Positions 48,559-56,672 of a stretch of 64,000 bases of DNA are shown here, in pieces (the first letter of the stretch is position 1; every line of letters begins with the position of its first letter). The DNA comes from Phytoactinopolyspora mesophila (GTDB taxonomy: Bacteria; Actinomycetota; Actinomycetes; Jiangellales; Jiangellaceae), in assembly GCF_010122465.1 (NCBI RefSeq), contig NZ_WLZY01000008.1:62001-126000 (forward strand), read 5' to 3'. A program made the translations under genes and the position numbers. The notes under the pieces were generated by a model that ran no database searches, was not told the DNA's origin, and saw only the letters and a list, made by a program, of their open reading frames with translations.

Positions 48559-49563
48559 GTGAAGGGAATGACACGACGGCTCGCGGGCCAATTGGTCCGC
48601 GGGCTCGTCATGGTCTGGGTGGTGCTGACGTTCACCTTCGTGATCATCAGCATCATGCCCGGCGACCCCGTCGGCGCCGCATACGAGAACCTCATCCAAC
48701 AGGGGTACTCTCCCGACCAAGCCGCGGCAGAGACCGCGATGATGCACCGGTTCCAGCCGACCGGCAACATCGCCGAGCAATACCTCGAGTACATGGGCTC
48801 GCTGGCGAGGTTCGACCTCGGGCAGTCGATGTACACGCGGGTGGATGTCGGCGACATGCTGCTCGATGCCGCCAAATGGACGGTCATCCCGGTGCTGCTC
48901 GGGACCATCCTCAGCTTCGGCCTGGGTGTGTTCATCGGCGTCTACGCCGCCATCAAGCGCTCCAGCAAGCTCGGCGACGCGCTGACGATGTCCGGCTCGC
49001 TGCTGCGCGGGATTCCGGACTTCGTGGTCGGACTGATCCTGGCGGCGATCTTCGCCACTCTCTGGCCCGTCCTGCCCCGTTCAGGGGCGGTGGACATCCT
49101 CTACGAGCCAGGGTTCAACCTGGACTACATCCTCTCGCTGGGATACCACGCCATCCTCCCCGTGGCCACGTACACGATCTCGGCCTACGGCGGGTTCATC
49201 CTCGCGATGAAATCCAGCGTGGTGACTGTACTCGGCGACGATTTCATCCTCGCGGCAGAACTGCGAGGCATGAAACGGTCGATCATCTTCCGCTATATCG
49301 CGCGTAACGCGATCCTGCCGCTGTTCACCGTCTTCGCATTGTCGGTCGCCGCGGTGTTCAGCGGGGCCATCTTCATCGAGCGGATCTTCAACTACCCGGG
49401 CCTCGGGATGTTGCTGATCAACAGCATCGGCCGGCGGGACATCACCGTCATGGCCGGCGCGTTGCTGCTCATCACCATCGCGGTGATCATCGCCAACATC
49501 ATCGCCGACATGTTCTACAGCGTGATCGATCCACGTATTCGGAGAGCGGGTGAGCGGGTATGA
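48559..49563 (+). CDS. ABC transporter permease (DppB type)
   Basis: This is a 334-residue permease. TM1 is LVRGLVMVWVVLTFTFVIISIMPGDPVGAAYENL. A periplasmic region follows, then several helices with the EAA-loop ILAAELRGMKRSIIFRYIARNAILPLFTVFALSVAAVFSGAIFIERIFNYPGLGMLLINSI. It is the first membrane subunit of the operon. I use GTG 48559; an ATG at 48568 is possible. The next gene starts within its stop (ATGA). Confidence 0.9.
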   Translation: MKGMTRRLAGQLVRGLVMVWVVLTFTFVIISIMPGDPVGAAYENLIQQGYSPDQAAAETAMMHRFQPTGNIAEQYLEYMGSLARFDLGQSMYTRVDVGDMLLDAAKWTVIPVLLGTILSFGLGVFIGVYAAIKRSSKLGDALTMSGSLLRGIPDFVVGLILAAIFATLWPVLPRSGAVDILYEPGFNLDYILSLGYHAILPVATYTISAYGGFILAMKSSVVTVLGDDFILAAELRGMKRSIIFRYIARNAILPLFTVFALSVAAVFSGAIFIERIFNYPGLGMLLINSIGRRDITVMAGALLLITIAVIIANIIADMFYSVIDPRIRRAGERV

Positions 49564-50465
49564 CCTCCCCCGGCATGGTGGACGTCACCACCAAGGGCCC
49601 GTCGATGCGCCGCAACTTCTGGCGTGGTGTGTGGCGGGTGATGCTGCGCAAGCCCAGCCGGCTCTTCGGAGTCGCGCTGCTGGGGTTGTTCATCTTCATG
49701 GCCACTCTCGGGCCGGTGCTGTACGGGCGACCGCTGCCGCGCGACCCGGACAACTTCTTCGCACCACCGAGTCTCCAGCACCCGTTCGGCACCGACTTCC
49801 AGGGCTTCGACGTGCTGGCGCTGGTGGTGATCGGCTCCCGGTATGTGCTCCTGACCGCGCTGATCACGGCGATCGTGACCATCGTGCTCGGCGCCTCGAT
49901 CGGGTTGTTCGCCGGTTACCGGCGCGGCCGCCTGGACGCGGTGCTGATGCGGATCACCGACATCAACCTCACCATCCCCGGCATTCCGATCCTGCTGGTG
50001 CTCTCGACTGTGTGGCAGTTCGCCTCCCCGTGGGAGATGGGGCTTGTCCTGGGCCTGCTCGGCTGGGGCGCCCTGGCCCGGGCGGTACGCTCGCAGACCC
50101 TGTCGCTGCGCGAGCGCGGCTTCATCGAGGCGGCGCGTGGCCTCGGGCTGTCCACCCCGCACATCGTCGTACGCGAGCTACTCCCGCCGATCGCGCCCTA
50201 CATCGCGATGAACCTGCTGATGAGCATGATCCTCGCGGTCTGGGCTCAGGTCGGGTTGTTCTTCCTCGGCGTCATGCCGGTGATCGGGGAGAACTGGGGT
50301 GTGATGCTGAACCGGGCGGTCTTCGACTTCGGTGCGATGACCACGGCCTCGAGGTTGCCGTACATGCTGGCGCCCCTACTCGCGTTGCTCCTGCTCACGG
50401 TCGCCATCGTGCTGGTCGTGGACGCGATGGACGAGATCTTCAATCCGCGGCTACGGGAGGAATGA
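49560..50465 (+). CDS. ABC transporter permease (DppC type)
   Basis: This is a 301-residue permease. The N-terminal helix is RLFGVALLGLFIFMATLGPVLYGRPLPRDPDNFFAPPSLQHPFGTDFQGFDVLA, the conserved DppC entry. The transport domain has IGLFAGYRRGRLDAVLMRITDINLTIPGIPILLVLS and the EAA loop SLRERGFIEAARGLGLSTPHIVVRELLPPIAPYIAMNLL. It couples with the DppB-type subunit. The following ATPase starts 3 nt after its stop. Confidence 0.9.
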   Translation: MTSPGMVDVTTKGPSMRRNFWRGVWRVMLRKPSRLFGVALLGLFIFMATLGPVLYGRPLPRDPDNFFAPPSLQHPFGTDFQGFDVLALVVIGSRYVLLTALITAIVTIVLGASIGLFAGYRRGRLDAVLMRITDINLTIPGIPILLVLSTVWQFASPWEMGLVLGLLGWGALARAVRSQTLSLRERGFIEAARGLGLSTPHIVVRELLPPIAPYIAMNLLMSMILAVWAQVGLFFLGVMPVIGENWGVMLNRAVFDFGAMTTASRLPYMLAPLLALLLLTVAIVLVVDAMDEIFNPRLREE

Positions 50466-50468
50466 CCG

Positions 50469-51626
50469 GTGCCACTCGCCACCCGTCCAACTACTCACGA
50501 CGCGCCCGGCGCGGCCGGTGCCACCGCTGTGCGTATCCGCGGCCTGACCGTCGTCTACAAGACACCCGCCGGTGAACTGCCGGCGGTGCGCGACATCGAT
50601 ATGGACCTCGCGCCGGGAACCATCACCGGCCTCGTCGGTGAATCCGGATCCGGGAAATCCACCCTCGCGCTTTCCCTGCTCAATGCCGTCCAGCCCCCCG
50701 GGCGGATCAGCGCCGGCCAGATAGAGATCGACGGGATCGGCGACGTCGTCAAGCTGCGCGGGGACAAACTCCGGCAGGTGCGCGGCGGCCAGATCGGCTA
50801 CGTCTTCCAAGCCGCCCAGAACTCGCTCAACCCGCTCAAGACGATCGGCAAGCAACTCCTCGACCTCGGCCGCTCACACGATGTGGACAACCTGCGCGCA
50901 TTGGTCGCCGAGGCCAAGGAGCTGCTCGGCCGGATGGGGCTCGACGGTGCCCGGGTCCTCGACTCGTACCAGCACGAGCTCTCCGGTGGTATGCGCCAGC
51001 GCGTCGGCATCATGTTCGCGCTGGTCTTGAACGCTCATCTCGTGGTCCTCGACGAGCCCACAACTGCCCTTGACGTCATCACTCAGGCGAACATCCTCGA
51101 GATCGTCCGCGACATCCATGCCGAACGTAACCTCACCACCTTGGTCATCACCCACGACATCGGCGTGGTCGCCGAGGTAGCCGACCGGCTCGCTGTCATG
51201 TACGGCGGCCAGCTGGTCGAGCAGGGCCCGGTCCGCGACGTCCTCGGCGAACCACAGCACCCCTACACCCGTGGCCTCATCCAGGCGATTCCACGGCTCA
51301 CCGGAGACATCTCCGAGGCTCACGCGCTGCCGGGCCGACCACCGAACCTCTCGACGATCCCCACCGAGGGCTGTGTCTTCCGGGAGCGGTGCCCGCTGCG
51401 CATGGACATCTGTGAGACCGTCGAGCCGCCGCTGGTGAGCGGTTCCGGCCGGCTCGTCGCCTGCCACGCTGTTGCGGACACCCCCGCCAAAGGCACGAAG
51501 GCGACAACAGGCGTCTCGGGGGGATTGACGTCGTCCAGGGTTCGGTCGGGCATCGGCGAGGAACGAGCCGCGGGCGGGGACGACGTCAATCCCCCGGAGA
51601 CGCCAACGGAAGAGGAGCAGTCGTGA
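50469..51626 (+). CDS. oligopeptide-type ABC ATPase (DppD/OppD), 3' end extended by a palindromic element
   Basis: This is a 385-residue ATPase with Walker A GESGSGKST (about 58-66), signature HELSGGMRQRVGIMFAL, Walker B LVVLDEPTTALDV and the OppD/F C-terminal domain with cysteines in GCVFRERCPLRMDIC and ACHAVAD. The regular fold ends near residue 340. The last 40 residues (GVSGGLTSSRVRSGIGEERAAGGDDVNPPE...) are low-complexity and encoded mostly by a 95-bp inverted repeat at 51510-51604, read in frame. The gene ends by GTGA overlap with the next ATPase. Confidence 0.9.
   Translation: MPLATRPTTHDAPGAAGATAVRIRGLTVVYKTPAGELPAVRDIDMDLAPGTITGLVGESGSGKSTLALSLLNAVQPPGRISAGQIEIDGIGDVVKLRGDKLRQVRGGQIGYVFQAAQNSLNPLKTIGKQLLDLGRSHDVDNLRALVAEAKELLGRMGLDGARVLDSYQHELSGGMRQRVGIMFALVLNAHLVVLDEPTTALDVITQANILEIVRDIHAERNLTTLVITHDIGVVAEVADRLAVMYGGQLVEQGPVRDVLGEPQHPYTRGLIQAIPRLTGDISEAHALPGRPPNLSTIPTEGCVFRERCPLRMDICETVEPPLVSGSGRLVACHAVADTPAKGTKATTGVSGGLTSSRVRSGIGEERAAGGDDVNPPETPTEEEQS
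51510..51604. repeat. 95-bp palindromic element inside the DppD-type gene
   Basis: The 27-bp terminal arms (51510-51536 and 51578-51604) are complementary at 26 of 27 positions and begin GGCGTCTC and end GAGACGCC. The 41-bp centre is not symmetric. It encodes about 31 of the last 40 residues of the ATPase without breaking the frame. No second copy is in the window. No clear target duplication is visible at its ends. Confidence 0.75.
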
Positions 51627-52663
51627 TCAGCGGCCAGGGCATTGTCAAGACGTTCCGGCAGCGCGGAGACGTCCTCGGCAAGCGCGAGGTGAAAGCGCTG
51701 CGCGGCGTCGACTTCACCATCCCCCGCGGTGGGGCGATTTCGTTCATCGGCGAGTCCGGTTGCGGAAAGACCACGCTCGGGCGGATCATCGCCGGCCTGG
51801 AGACACACGACGACGGCGACATCGTCATCAATGACGTCGCGATGTCGTCGCTGCGCCCGAAGGCGCAGCAACCGTACTTCCGCAAGGTGCAGCTCATCCA
51901 CCAGGACCCCTATTCAGCGCTCAACCCGACCCGGACCATCCATCAGGCGCTGCACGATCCGCTCAAACTGCGAGCCAAACAGATCGGCGAGTCGAGCTCC
52001 TGGATCTACCGGCGGGCCGAAGAGCTCCTGACCCTGGTGGACCTGGATCCGAGCTACGTCCTGCCGCGCTACCCACATCAGCTGTCCGGCGGGATGCGGC
52101 AGCGCGTCGTGATCGCCCGGGCTCTGACCGTGGACCCCGAGGTGCTGGTGGCCGACGAGGCGGTGTCCATGATCGACGTCTCGTTGCGGCTCGGGATTCT
52201 CGACCTCCTCCGCGACCTCCGGGAACGGCTGGGGGTCAGCCTCCTGTACATCACCCACGACGTCGCCACGGCGCGCTACATCGGCGCCGACGGTGAGATG
52301 TACGTGATCTACCGTGGCCAGATCATCGAACGCGGTCCCACCGACACCGTCATCTCCGGGCCGGTTCATCCGTACACCCAGTCGCTTCTGTCGGCGATTC
52401 CGGTCCTGTACGGCATGGAGCAGCCCGGACCGGAACAGGTCAAACCGGTCGCCGCCGTGGATACCGACGCCGACGCCGCACTGGGTGCCGACACCGGTTG
52501 CCTGTTCGCGAGCCGCTGCCCGTTCCAGACCGAACGGTGTGTCAGCGAGTGGCCGGAACTCGGGTCGGCCGTACCTGAATACCAAGATCCGGATGGCCGG
52601 CTCCACGCGTGCTTCCACCCTCTGCCGCGGCAGGTCGCGGCCACCTCTGTGCAAAAGGGATGA
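51623..52663 (+). CDS. oligopeptide-type ABC ATPase (DppF/OppF)
   Basis: This is a 346-residue ATPase with Walker A GESGCGKTTLGRIIAGLE (about 48-65), the Q-loop LIHQDPYSALNPTRTI, signature QLSGGMRQRVVIARAL, Walker B VLVADEAVSMIDVSLR (Glu-Ala in place of Glu-Pro) and the C-terminal cysteine cluster GCLFASRCPFQTERC and ACFHPL. It pairs with the DppD-type subunit. The GTG start overlaps the preceding stop by 4 nt. Confidence 0.9.
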   Translation: MISGQGIVKTFRQRGDVLGKREVKALRGVDFTIPRGGAISFIGESGCGKTTLGRIIAGLETHDDGDIVINDVAMSSLRPKAQQPYFRKVQLIHQDPYSALNPTRTIHQALHDPLKLRAKQIGESSSWIYRRAEELLTLVDLDPSYVLPRYPHQLSGGMRQRVVIARALTVDPEVLVADEAVSMIDVSLRLGILDLLRDLRERLGVSLLYITHDVATARYIGADGEMYVIYRGQIIERGPTDTVISGPVHPYTQSLLSAIPVLYGMEQPGPEQVKPVAAVDTDADAALGADTGCLFASRCPFQTERCVSEWPELGSAVPEYQDPDGRLHACFHPLPRQVAATSVQKG

Positions 52664-52683
52664 CCCATGGAAACGTAGGGCAA

Positions 52684-53850
52684 ATGAACAACGTCTCGAG
52701 CATGACGCTGGAAGAGAAGATCGCCCAACTATTCGTTCTCCGCGTGCACGGAGCTACGGCGGACACCGCCGAGCCGGAGTCAGTCGAACGCAACCGGGCG
52801 GCCTACGGCGTCAGCAATGCCGCCGAGCTCATAGCCACGTACCAGCCCGGCGGCATCATCTACTTTCGAGACAGCGGCAACGTCCACAATCCGGTCCAGA
52901 TCGCGAAACTGTCGAACGACATCCAGCAGGCGGCGCTCGACCGGCCCAGCAATCAGATTCCGCTGCTGATCGCCACCGACCAGGAAGGCGGCAGGGTGGC
53001 CCGAATGTCGCCCCCTGCCACCTGGTTCCCCTCCGCACATACGGTCGCTTCGGCGGGGGCTGATTCCGCCCGTCGCGTCGCGGCCATCATGGGCCGCGAA
53101 CTGCGCGCCATGGGAATCCGGCAAAACTACGCTCCGGTAGCCGACGTCAACGTCAACCCCGAGAACCCCGTGATCGGGGAGCGCTCCTTCGCATCCGATC
53201 CGGACACGGCTGCCGTCCTTGTGCGTAGCCAGGTCCACGGCTTCCAGGACAGCGGCGTGATTCCCACCGTCAAGCATTTCCCCGGCCACGGCGACACATC
53301 GGTCGACACCCACACCGGTCAAGCCGTGATCACCCACAGCCGTGAACGGTGGGAGCAGCTCGATCTGCCGCCTTTCAAGGCCGCCCTGGAGGCCGGGGTC
53401 GACGTCGTGATGACGGGACATCTGATCTTCCCCGAACTCGACCCCGCCCGCTCCATCGCCACGACGTCGTATCCGATCGTGACCGGGCTTCTCCGGCACG
53501 AACTGGGCTTCGACGGCGTCGTCGTCACTGACGGTCTGGGGATGTCCGCCGCCCGGATGGCACACGACATCACCGAGGCGCCACTGCGAGCGCTGCAGGC
53601 CGGCGTCGACCAGTTGCTCACTCCGGCCGACGACTCCTTCCCGGTGGCCATCAAGACGATCCGGCGTGCCGTCGAGGACGGCGAACTCAGCGCCGAGCGC
53701 ATCGATGAGTCCGTCGAACGCATCATGCGACTGAAGCGCAAGGCCGGACTGTTCGACGACCCGATGGTCAGCACGGACCGGGCAGCGCATGTCATCGGCT
53801 CCCGCGAACACCAGGAAGCGGCCCGGCGGCTGATCGGCACAGTCACCTGA
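52684..53850 (+). CDS. GH3 beta-N-acetylhexosaminidase (NagZ-like), cytoplasmic
   Basis: This 388-residue hydrolase has NagZ-type landmarks: PGGIIYFRDSGNV, LLIATDQEGGRVARM, NYAPVADVNVNPENPVIGERSFASDP, the catalytic loop KHFPGHGDTSVDTHTGQAV (about 197-215) with the Asp-His dyad special to GH3 hexosaminidases, and the nucleophile Asp in GVVVTDGLGMSAARM (about 281). It has no signal peptide, so it would act on imported GlcNAc-containing sugars or recycled muropeptides. I chose ATG 52684, preceded by AGGG; ATG 52660 overlapping the upstream stop is an alternative. It is the last gene of the ABC operon. Confidence 0.88.
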   Translation: MNNVSSMTLEEKIAQLFVLRVHGATADTAEPESVERNRAAYGVSNAAELIATYQPGGIIYFRDSGNVHNPVQIAKLSNDIQQAALDRPSNQIPLLIATDQEGGRVARMSPPATWFPSAHTVASAGADSARRVAAIMGRELRAMGIRQNYAPVADVNVNPENPVIGERSFASDPDTAAVLVRSQVHGFQDSGVIPTVKHFPGHGDTSVDTHTGQAVITHSRERWEQLDLPPFKAALEAGVDVVMTGHLIFPELDPARSIATTSYPIVTGLLRHELGFDGVVVTDGLGMSAARMAHDITEAPLRALQAGVDQLLTPADDSFPVAIKTIRRAVEDGELSAERIDESVERIMRLKRKAGLFDDPMVSTDRAAHVIGSREHQEAARRLIGTVT

Positions 53851-53942
53851 CCAGGCGCTCGCCGCTTCCCTTGATCCGAACCTTAGTTGAGGTCCTAGTG
53901 TTGGGGACAACGGACTGGACACAGCAACGAAAGGCCCCGATC

Positions 53943-54812
53943 ATGACTCAGAAGAGCCTGTTTGGCGTCGCACTCGCGCACACCCAGCGGCGGTTCGCCG
54001 AAACCATCGAGACCGCTCAGCTTGCCGACGAACTGGGGGCCGACCTGGTGACGTTGGCCGATCACCCGTACGTTCCGAACGAACTCGAAACGTGGACCAT
54101 GCTCGCCACGCTGGCAGCGCACACCGAGCGGGTCACGTTGGCGTCCAACGTGGTCAGCCTCCAGTTGCGGGCCCCGGCTATGCTCGCCAAGGCTGCGGCC
54201 ACACTGCAGTTCACCAGCGGAGGACGTTTCGTACTGGGATTGGGCTCCGGTGACTCCGGCGGCAGCGCGACGTTCGGCGGGCCGAGCTGGACGCCCGGGG
54301 AATCCGTCCGTGCGCTCGAAGAGGGAGTCGGCCTGATCCGGCGACTCTGGCAGCCCGGCGCCGGCGTCGACCACACCGGCGAATTCTTCACCCTTTCCGG
54401 CACGCAGGTCAGCCCGAAGCCGGACCCCCAGGTGCCGATCTGGATCGGCTCGTTCGGCCCGAAAATGCTGGCCGTCACCGGCCGCCACGCCGACGCCTGG
54501 CTGCCCACCAACGCCTATCTCAACCTCGACGACGTGCCCGGGATGCAACGCCGGATCGACGACGCAGCGGTGGCCGCCGGCCGCGACCCCGCGCAGATCC
54601 GCCGCGTGTTCAACATCTTCGGACAGATCACCAAGGATGGGGAGCCCGAGAACGGGCGACGACTGACCGGCCCGGTCGACTACTTTGTCGAGACCCTGCG
54701 CGACTACCGTGACCGTCTCGGCTTCGATTCGTTCGTCTTCTGGCCGAGCGCGGACCGGCCGGAGCAGACCCGCCTATTCCTCGAGGAGGTCCGCCCCGAA
54801 CTCCGGCCGTAA
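53943..54812 (+). CDS. LLM class F420-dependent oxidoreductase
   Basis: This is a 289-residue luciferase-like barrel. KSLFGVALAHTQRRFAETIETAQLADELGADLVTLADHPYVPNELETWTMLATLAAHTERVTLASNVVSLQLRAPAMLAKAAATLQFTSGGRFVLGLGSGDSG covers the first half, and PQVPIWIGSFGPKMLAVTGRHADAWLPTNAYL the second. No substrate is assigned. I chose ATG 53943 because of the AAAGG upstream; the longer frame covers the promoter region. Confidence 0.86.
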   Translation: MTQKSLFGVALAHTQRRFAETIETAQLADELGADLVTLADHPYVPNELETWTMLATLAAHTERVTLASNVVSLQLRAPAMLAKAAATLQFTSGGRFVLGLGSGDSGGSATFGGPSWTPGESVRALEEGVGLIRRLWQPGAGVDHTGEFFTLSGTQVSPKPDPQVPIWIGSFGPKMLAVTGRHADAWLPTNAYLNLDDVPGMQRRIDDAAVAAGRDPAQIRRVFNIFGQITKDGEPENGRRLTGPVDYFVETLRDYRDRLGFDSFVFWPSADRPEQTRLFLEEVRPELRP

Positions 54813-54823
54813 GGTCACCATCT

Positions 54824-55282
54824 CTACTCGACGGTGACCGTGACCTCCATGTCCGGCCGGTGACCTGGCACGGCACAGTAGAAGGTGTACTCGCCCGGCT
54901 CGAGAGTGACCGTACCGACATCCGACTCGCCTCCGGCCGCGGCGACGACCACGATGTCGTCGAGCTCTTCGATGGCGATGTCGTGGAGCATCTCACCGAC
55001 GTTCTCGAACTCGATCTCGATGGTCCCTGCCGGCAGAGTCTCGGGGATACCTTCGAAGTACAGGTCACCGGCCTCGACGGTGATGGTCTCGACGATCTCG
55101 CCCTCGTCGGGTTCATCGGGATCGTCACCAGGATCCGGATCAGCGTCCTCGTCCGGGTCGGCGTCGTCCGGCTCGTCGACCTGTTCGGCGGGACCGTCGG
55201 TCACGGGGTCATCGTCGTCGCCGCCGCATCCGGCCAGGCCGATGGCGGCGACGGCAGTCAAAGCAATCAAGGATCGGCGCAT
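54824..55282 (-). CDS. cupredoxin-domain lipoprotein with an acidic linker
   Basis: This 152-residue protein has a signal peptide with lipobox GLAGC (Cys about 19) and a 40-residue Asp/Glu/Pro-rich spacer (about 22-62). A plastocyanin-like domain (about 63-152) follows. Type-1 copper ligands are all visible: His in GEMLHDIAIEE, then Cys, His and a nearby Met in YTFYCAVPGHRPDMEV. It should be an outer-surface blue copper electron carrier. It is convergent with the F420 enzyme gene and stands alone. Confidence 0.85.
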   Translation of the reverse strand: MRRSLIALTAVAAIGLAGCGGDDDDPVTDGPAEQVDEPDDADPDEDADPDPGDDPDEPDEGEIVETITVEAGDLYFEGIPETLPAGTIEIEFENVGEMLHDIAIEELDDIVVVAAAGGESDVGTVTLEPGEYTFYCAVPGHRPDMEVTVTVE

Positions 55283-55313
55283 AACAGAACACCCTATGAC
55301 GACGGCCCCCTGT

Positions 55314-55406
55314 CGGGTGATCGTGAGCGGATTTTTGCTGCTGTGAGGGTGATCGTCAGCGCATTGTCGTGGTGGACGGCAGCAAAAATCCGCTCACGAT
55401 CACCCG
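55314..55406. repeat. R1 palindromic element, 93 bp
   Basis: The outer arms (55314-55341 and 55379-55406) are perfectly complementary over 28 bp. A second forward core (TGATCG at 55350) lies in the loop, 32 bp after the first. It lies between two minus-strand genes, upstream of the cupredoxin gene and 14 bp downstream of the DUF-like gene stop. Confidence 0.85.
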
Positions 55407-55420
55407 ACCAGGAGGGACAG

Positions 55421-55837
55421 TTATTCGTCGGGGGGGAGGTCACGCTCGCTCGCCAGGTCGGCGCGCAATGCCGCCGTGGCGCTCAGCACGCGTTCGTGTT
55501 CGGCCGTGAAGGGCTGGTATTCGGCCGGAACGTCTCCACGCCCATACAGCGGGCGTACCTCGGCGGCGAGGTCATGTAAGGCCGCGCGGTCGAACCCCTC
55601 ATGGGCCAGGCGGCTTGCTTCGTTGGCCGCGAACCTGAGGTCCTCGACCCGGCCGCGCCATCCCGGGTTGGTCATCCGGGACTCGACCTCCGCCATCGCA
55701 CGTGCCAGTGTGCGCAACGCGTCTTCGAGTTCGTCGAGCTGAGCTCGTCGCGCATCGGTATCCAGCGGAATCACCGGCGGCGTGTCCACACCCTCGTCGC
55801 GGCTGAACAGTTCCTTGACTCGGTCGATCAATCCCAT
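55421..55837 (-). CDS. hypothetical helical protein
   Basis: This is a 138-residue, largely helical, acidic protein: MGLIDRVKELFSRDEGVDTPP at the start, a long helix DARRAQLDELEDALRTLARAMAEVESRM (about 27-54), GWRGRVEDLRFAANEASRLAHEGFDRAALHDLAAEVRPLYGRG, and a final helix EHERVLSATAALRADLASERDLPP. A coiled-coil-like two-helix arrangement is likely. No signal peptide or catalytic motif is seen, and no family is recognised. Good codon bias supports it as a real gene. Confidence 0.75.
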   Translation of the reverse strand: MGLIDRVKELFSRDEGVDTPPVIPLDTDARRAQLDELEDALRTLARAMAEVESRMTNPGWRGRVEDLRFAANEASRLAHEGFDRAALHDLAAEVRPLYGRGDVPAEYQPFTAEHERVLSATAALRADLASERDLPPDE

Positions 55838-56024
55838 TGGCTACGGACCTCCTCCTCCGTACCCTAGCCGCCTTCCACACCGACGACGACGCGGCTTCAC
55901 CGGGCGCCCCGGCCGGCATCGCTCACTGAATTCCCGGTCCTGACATATCGTCCGAACGGCTGACCCTTATCCTGAACGAATAGAGGAGAGACATTTCCCG
56001 AATCAACCGCGTCAGGAGCGCCCC

Positions 56025-56672
56025 ATGACAGTGCGCATCGACCACGCGACTACATCCGGGACGTTCAGTCTCGACGGGAGAACACTAGAAGTTGACAACA
56101 ATGTCTGGGTCATCGGTGACAACACCGAGTGTGTGGTGATCGACGCGGCGCATGACGCCAACGCGATTCTCGGCGTGGTCGGTTCACGCACCGTGACCGC
56201 GATCCTGCTCACCCATGGCCATGACGACCACTTGAGTGCCGTTGGCTCCCTCTGGGACGAAACAGGCGCCACCATCCACCTGCACCCCGGCGACCGCACG
56301 CTATGGGACCGTGTCTACCCGGACGTCGGTCCGGATGCCGATCTCATCGACGGCCAGGAGATCGTCGTCGCCGGCATCAGGGTCCGCACCATTCACACGC
56401 CCGGGCATTCCCGCGGGTCAGTCTGCTTTTATGCTCCGGAGCTCACCGCCGTGTTCTCCGGCGACACACTTCTGCATGATGGTCCAGGCGCCACCGGAGG
56501 GTCGTTCAGTGACTTCGGCGCCATCATCGGGTCAATCGAGAGGCGACTTCTGACCTTGCCCCCCGAGACGGCCGTGCACGCCGGGCATGGGGAGACCACC
56601 ACCATAGGCGCCGCCGCAAGTAACCTGCGGGCCGCGGCCAGCGGCTACCGGCCGATCCAGCCGGCCCGGTAG
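56025..56672 (+). CDS. MBL-fold metallo-hydrolase
   Basis: This 215-residue protein has the metallo-beta-lactamase fold with zinc ligands in LLTHGHDDHLSAVG (about 65-78, HxHxDH), His in IHTPGHSRGSVCFYAPE (about 127), Asp in AVFSGDTLLHDGPGATGG (about 148) and His in VHAGHGETTTIG (about 190). It resembles glyoxalase II-like hydrolases that actinobacteria encode with mycothiol-dependent dehydrogenases, though no such gene is adjacent. GGAG precedes ATG 56025. Its end overlaps the 3' end of the convergent LuxR gene by 28 bp. Confidence 0.87.
   Translation: MTVRIDHATTSGTFSLDGRTLEVDNNVWVIGDNTECVVIDAAHDANAILGVVGSRTVTAILLTHGHDDHLSAVGSLWDETGATIHLHPGDRTLWDRVYPDVGPDADLIDGQEIVVAGIRVRTIHTPGHSRGSVCFYAPELTAVFSGDTLLHDGPGATGGSFSDFGAIIGSIERRLLTLPPETAVHAGHGETTTIGAAASNLRAAASGYRPIQPAR

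Noticed and set aside
55314-55406. R1 elements considered as simple intrinsic terminators
   Set aside because: They lack consistent T-tracts, occur also between divergent genes (60.0 kb), and share sequence beyond what termination needs. A termination side-effect remains possible at convergent sites.
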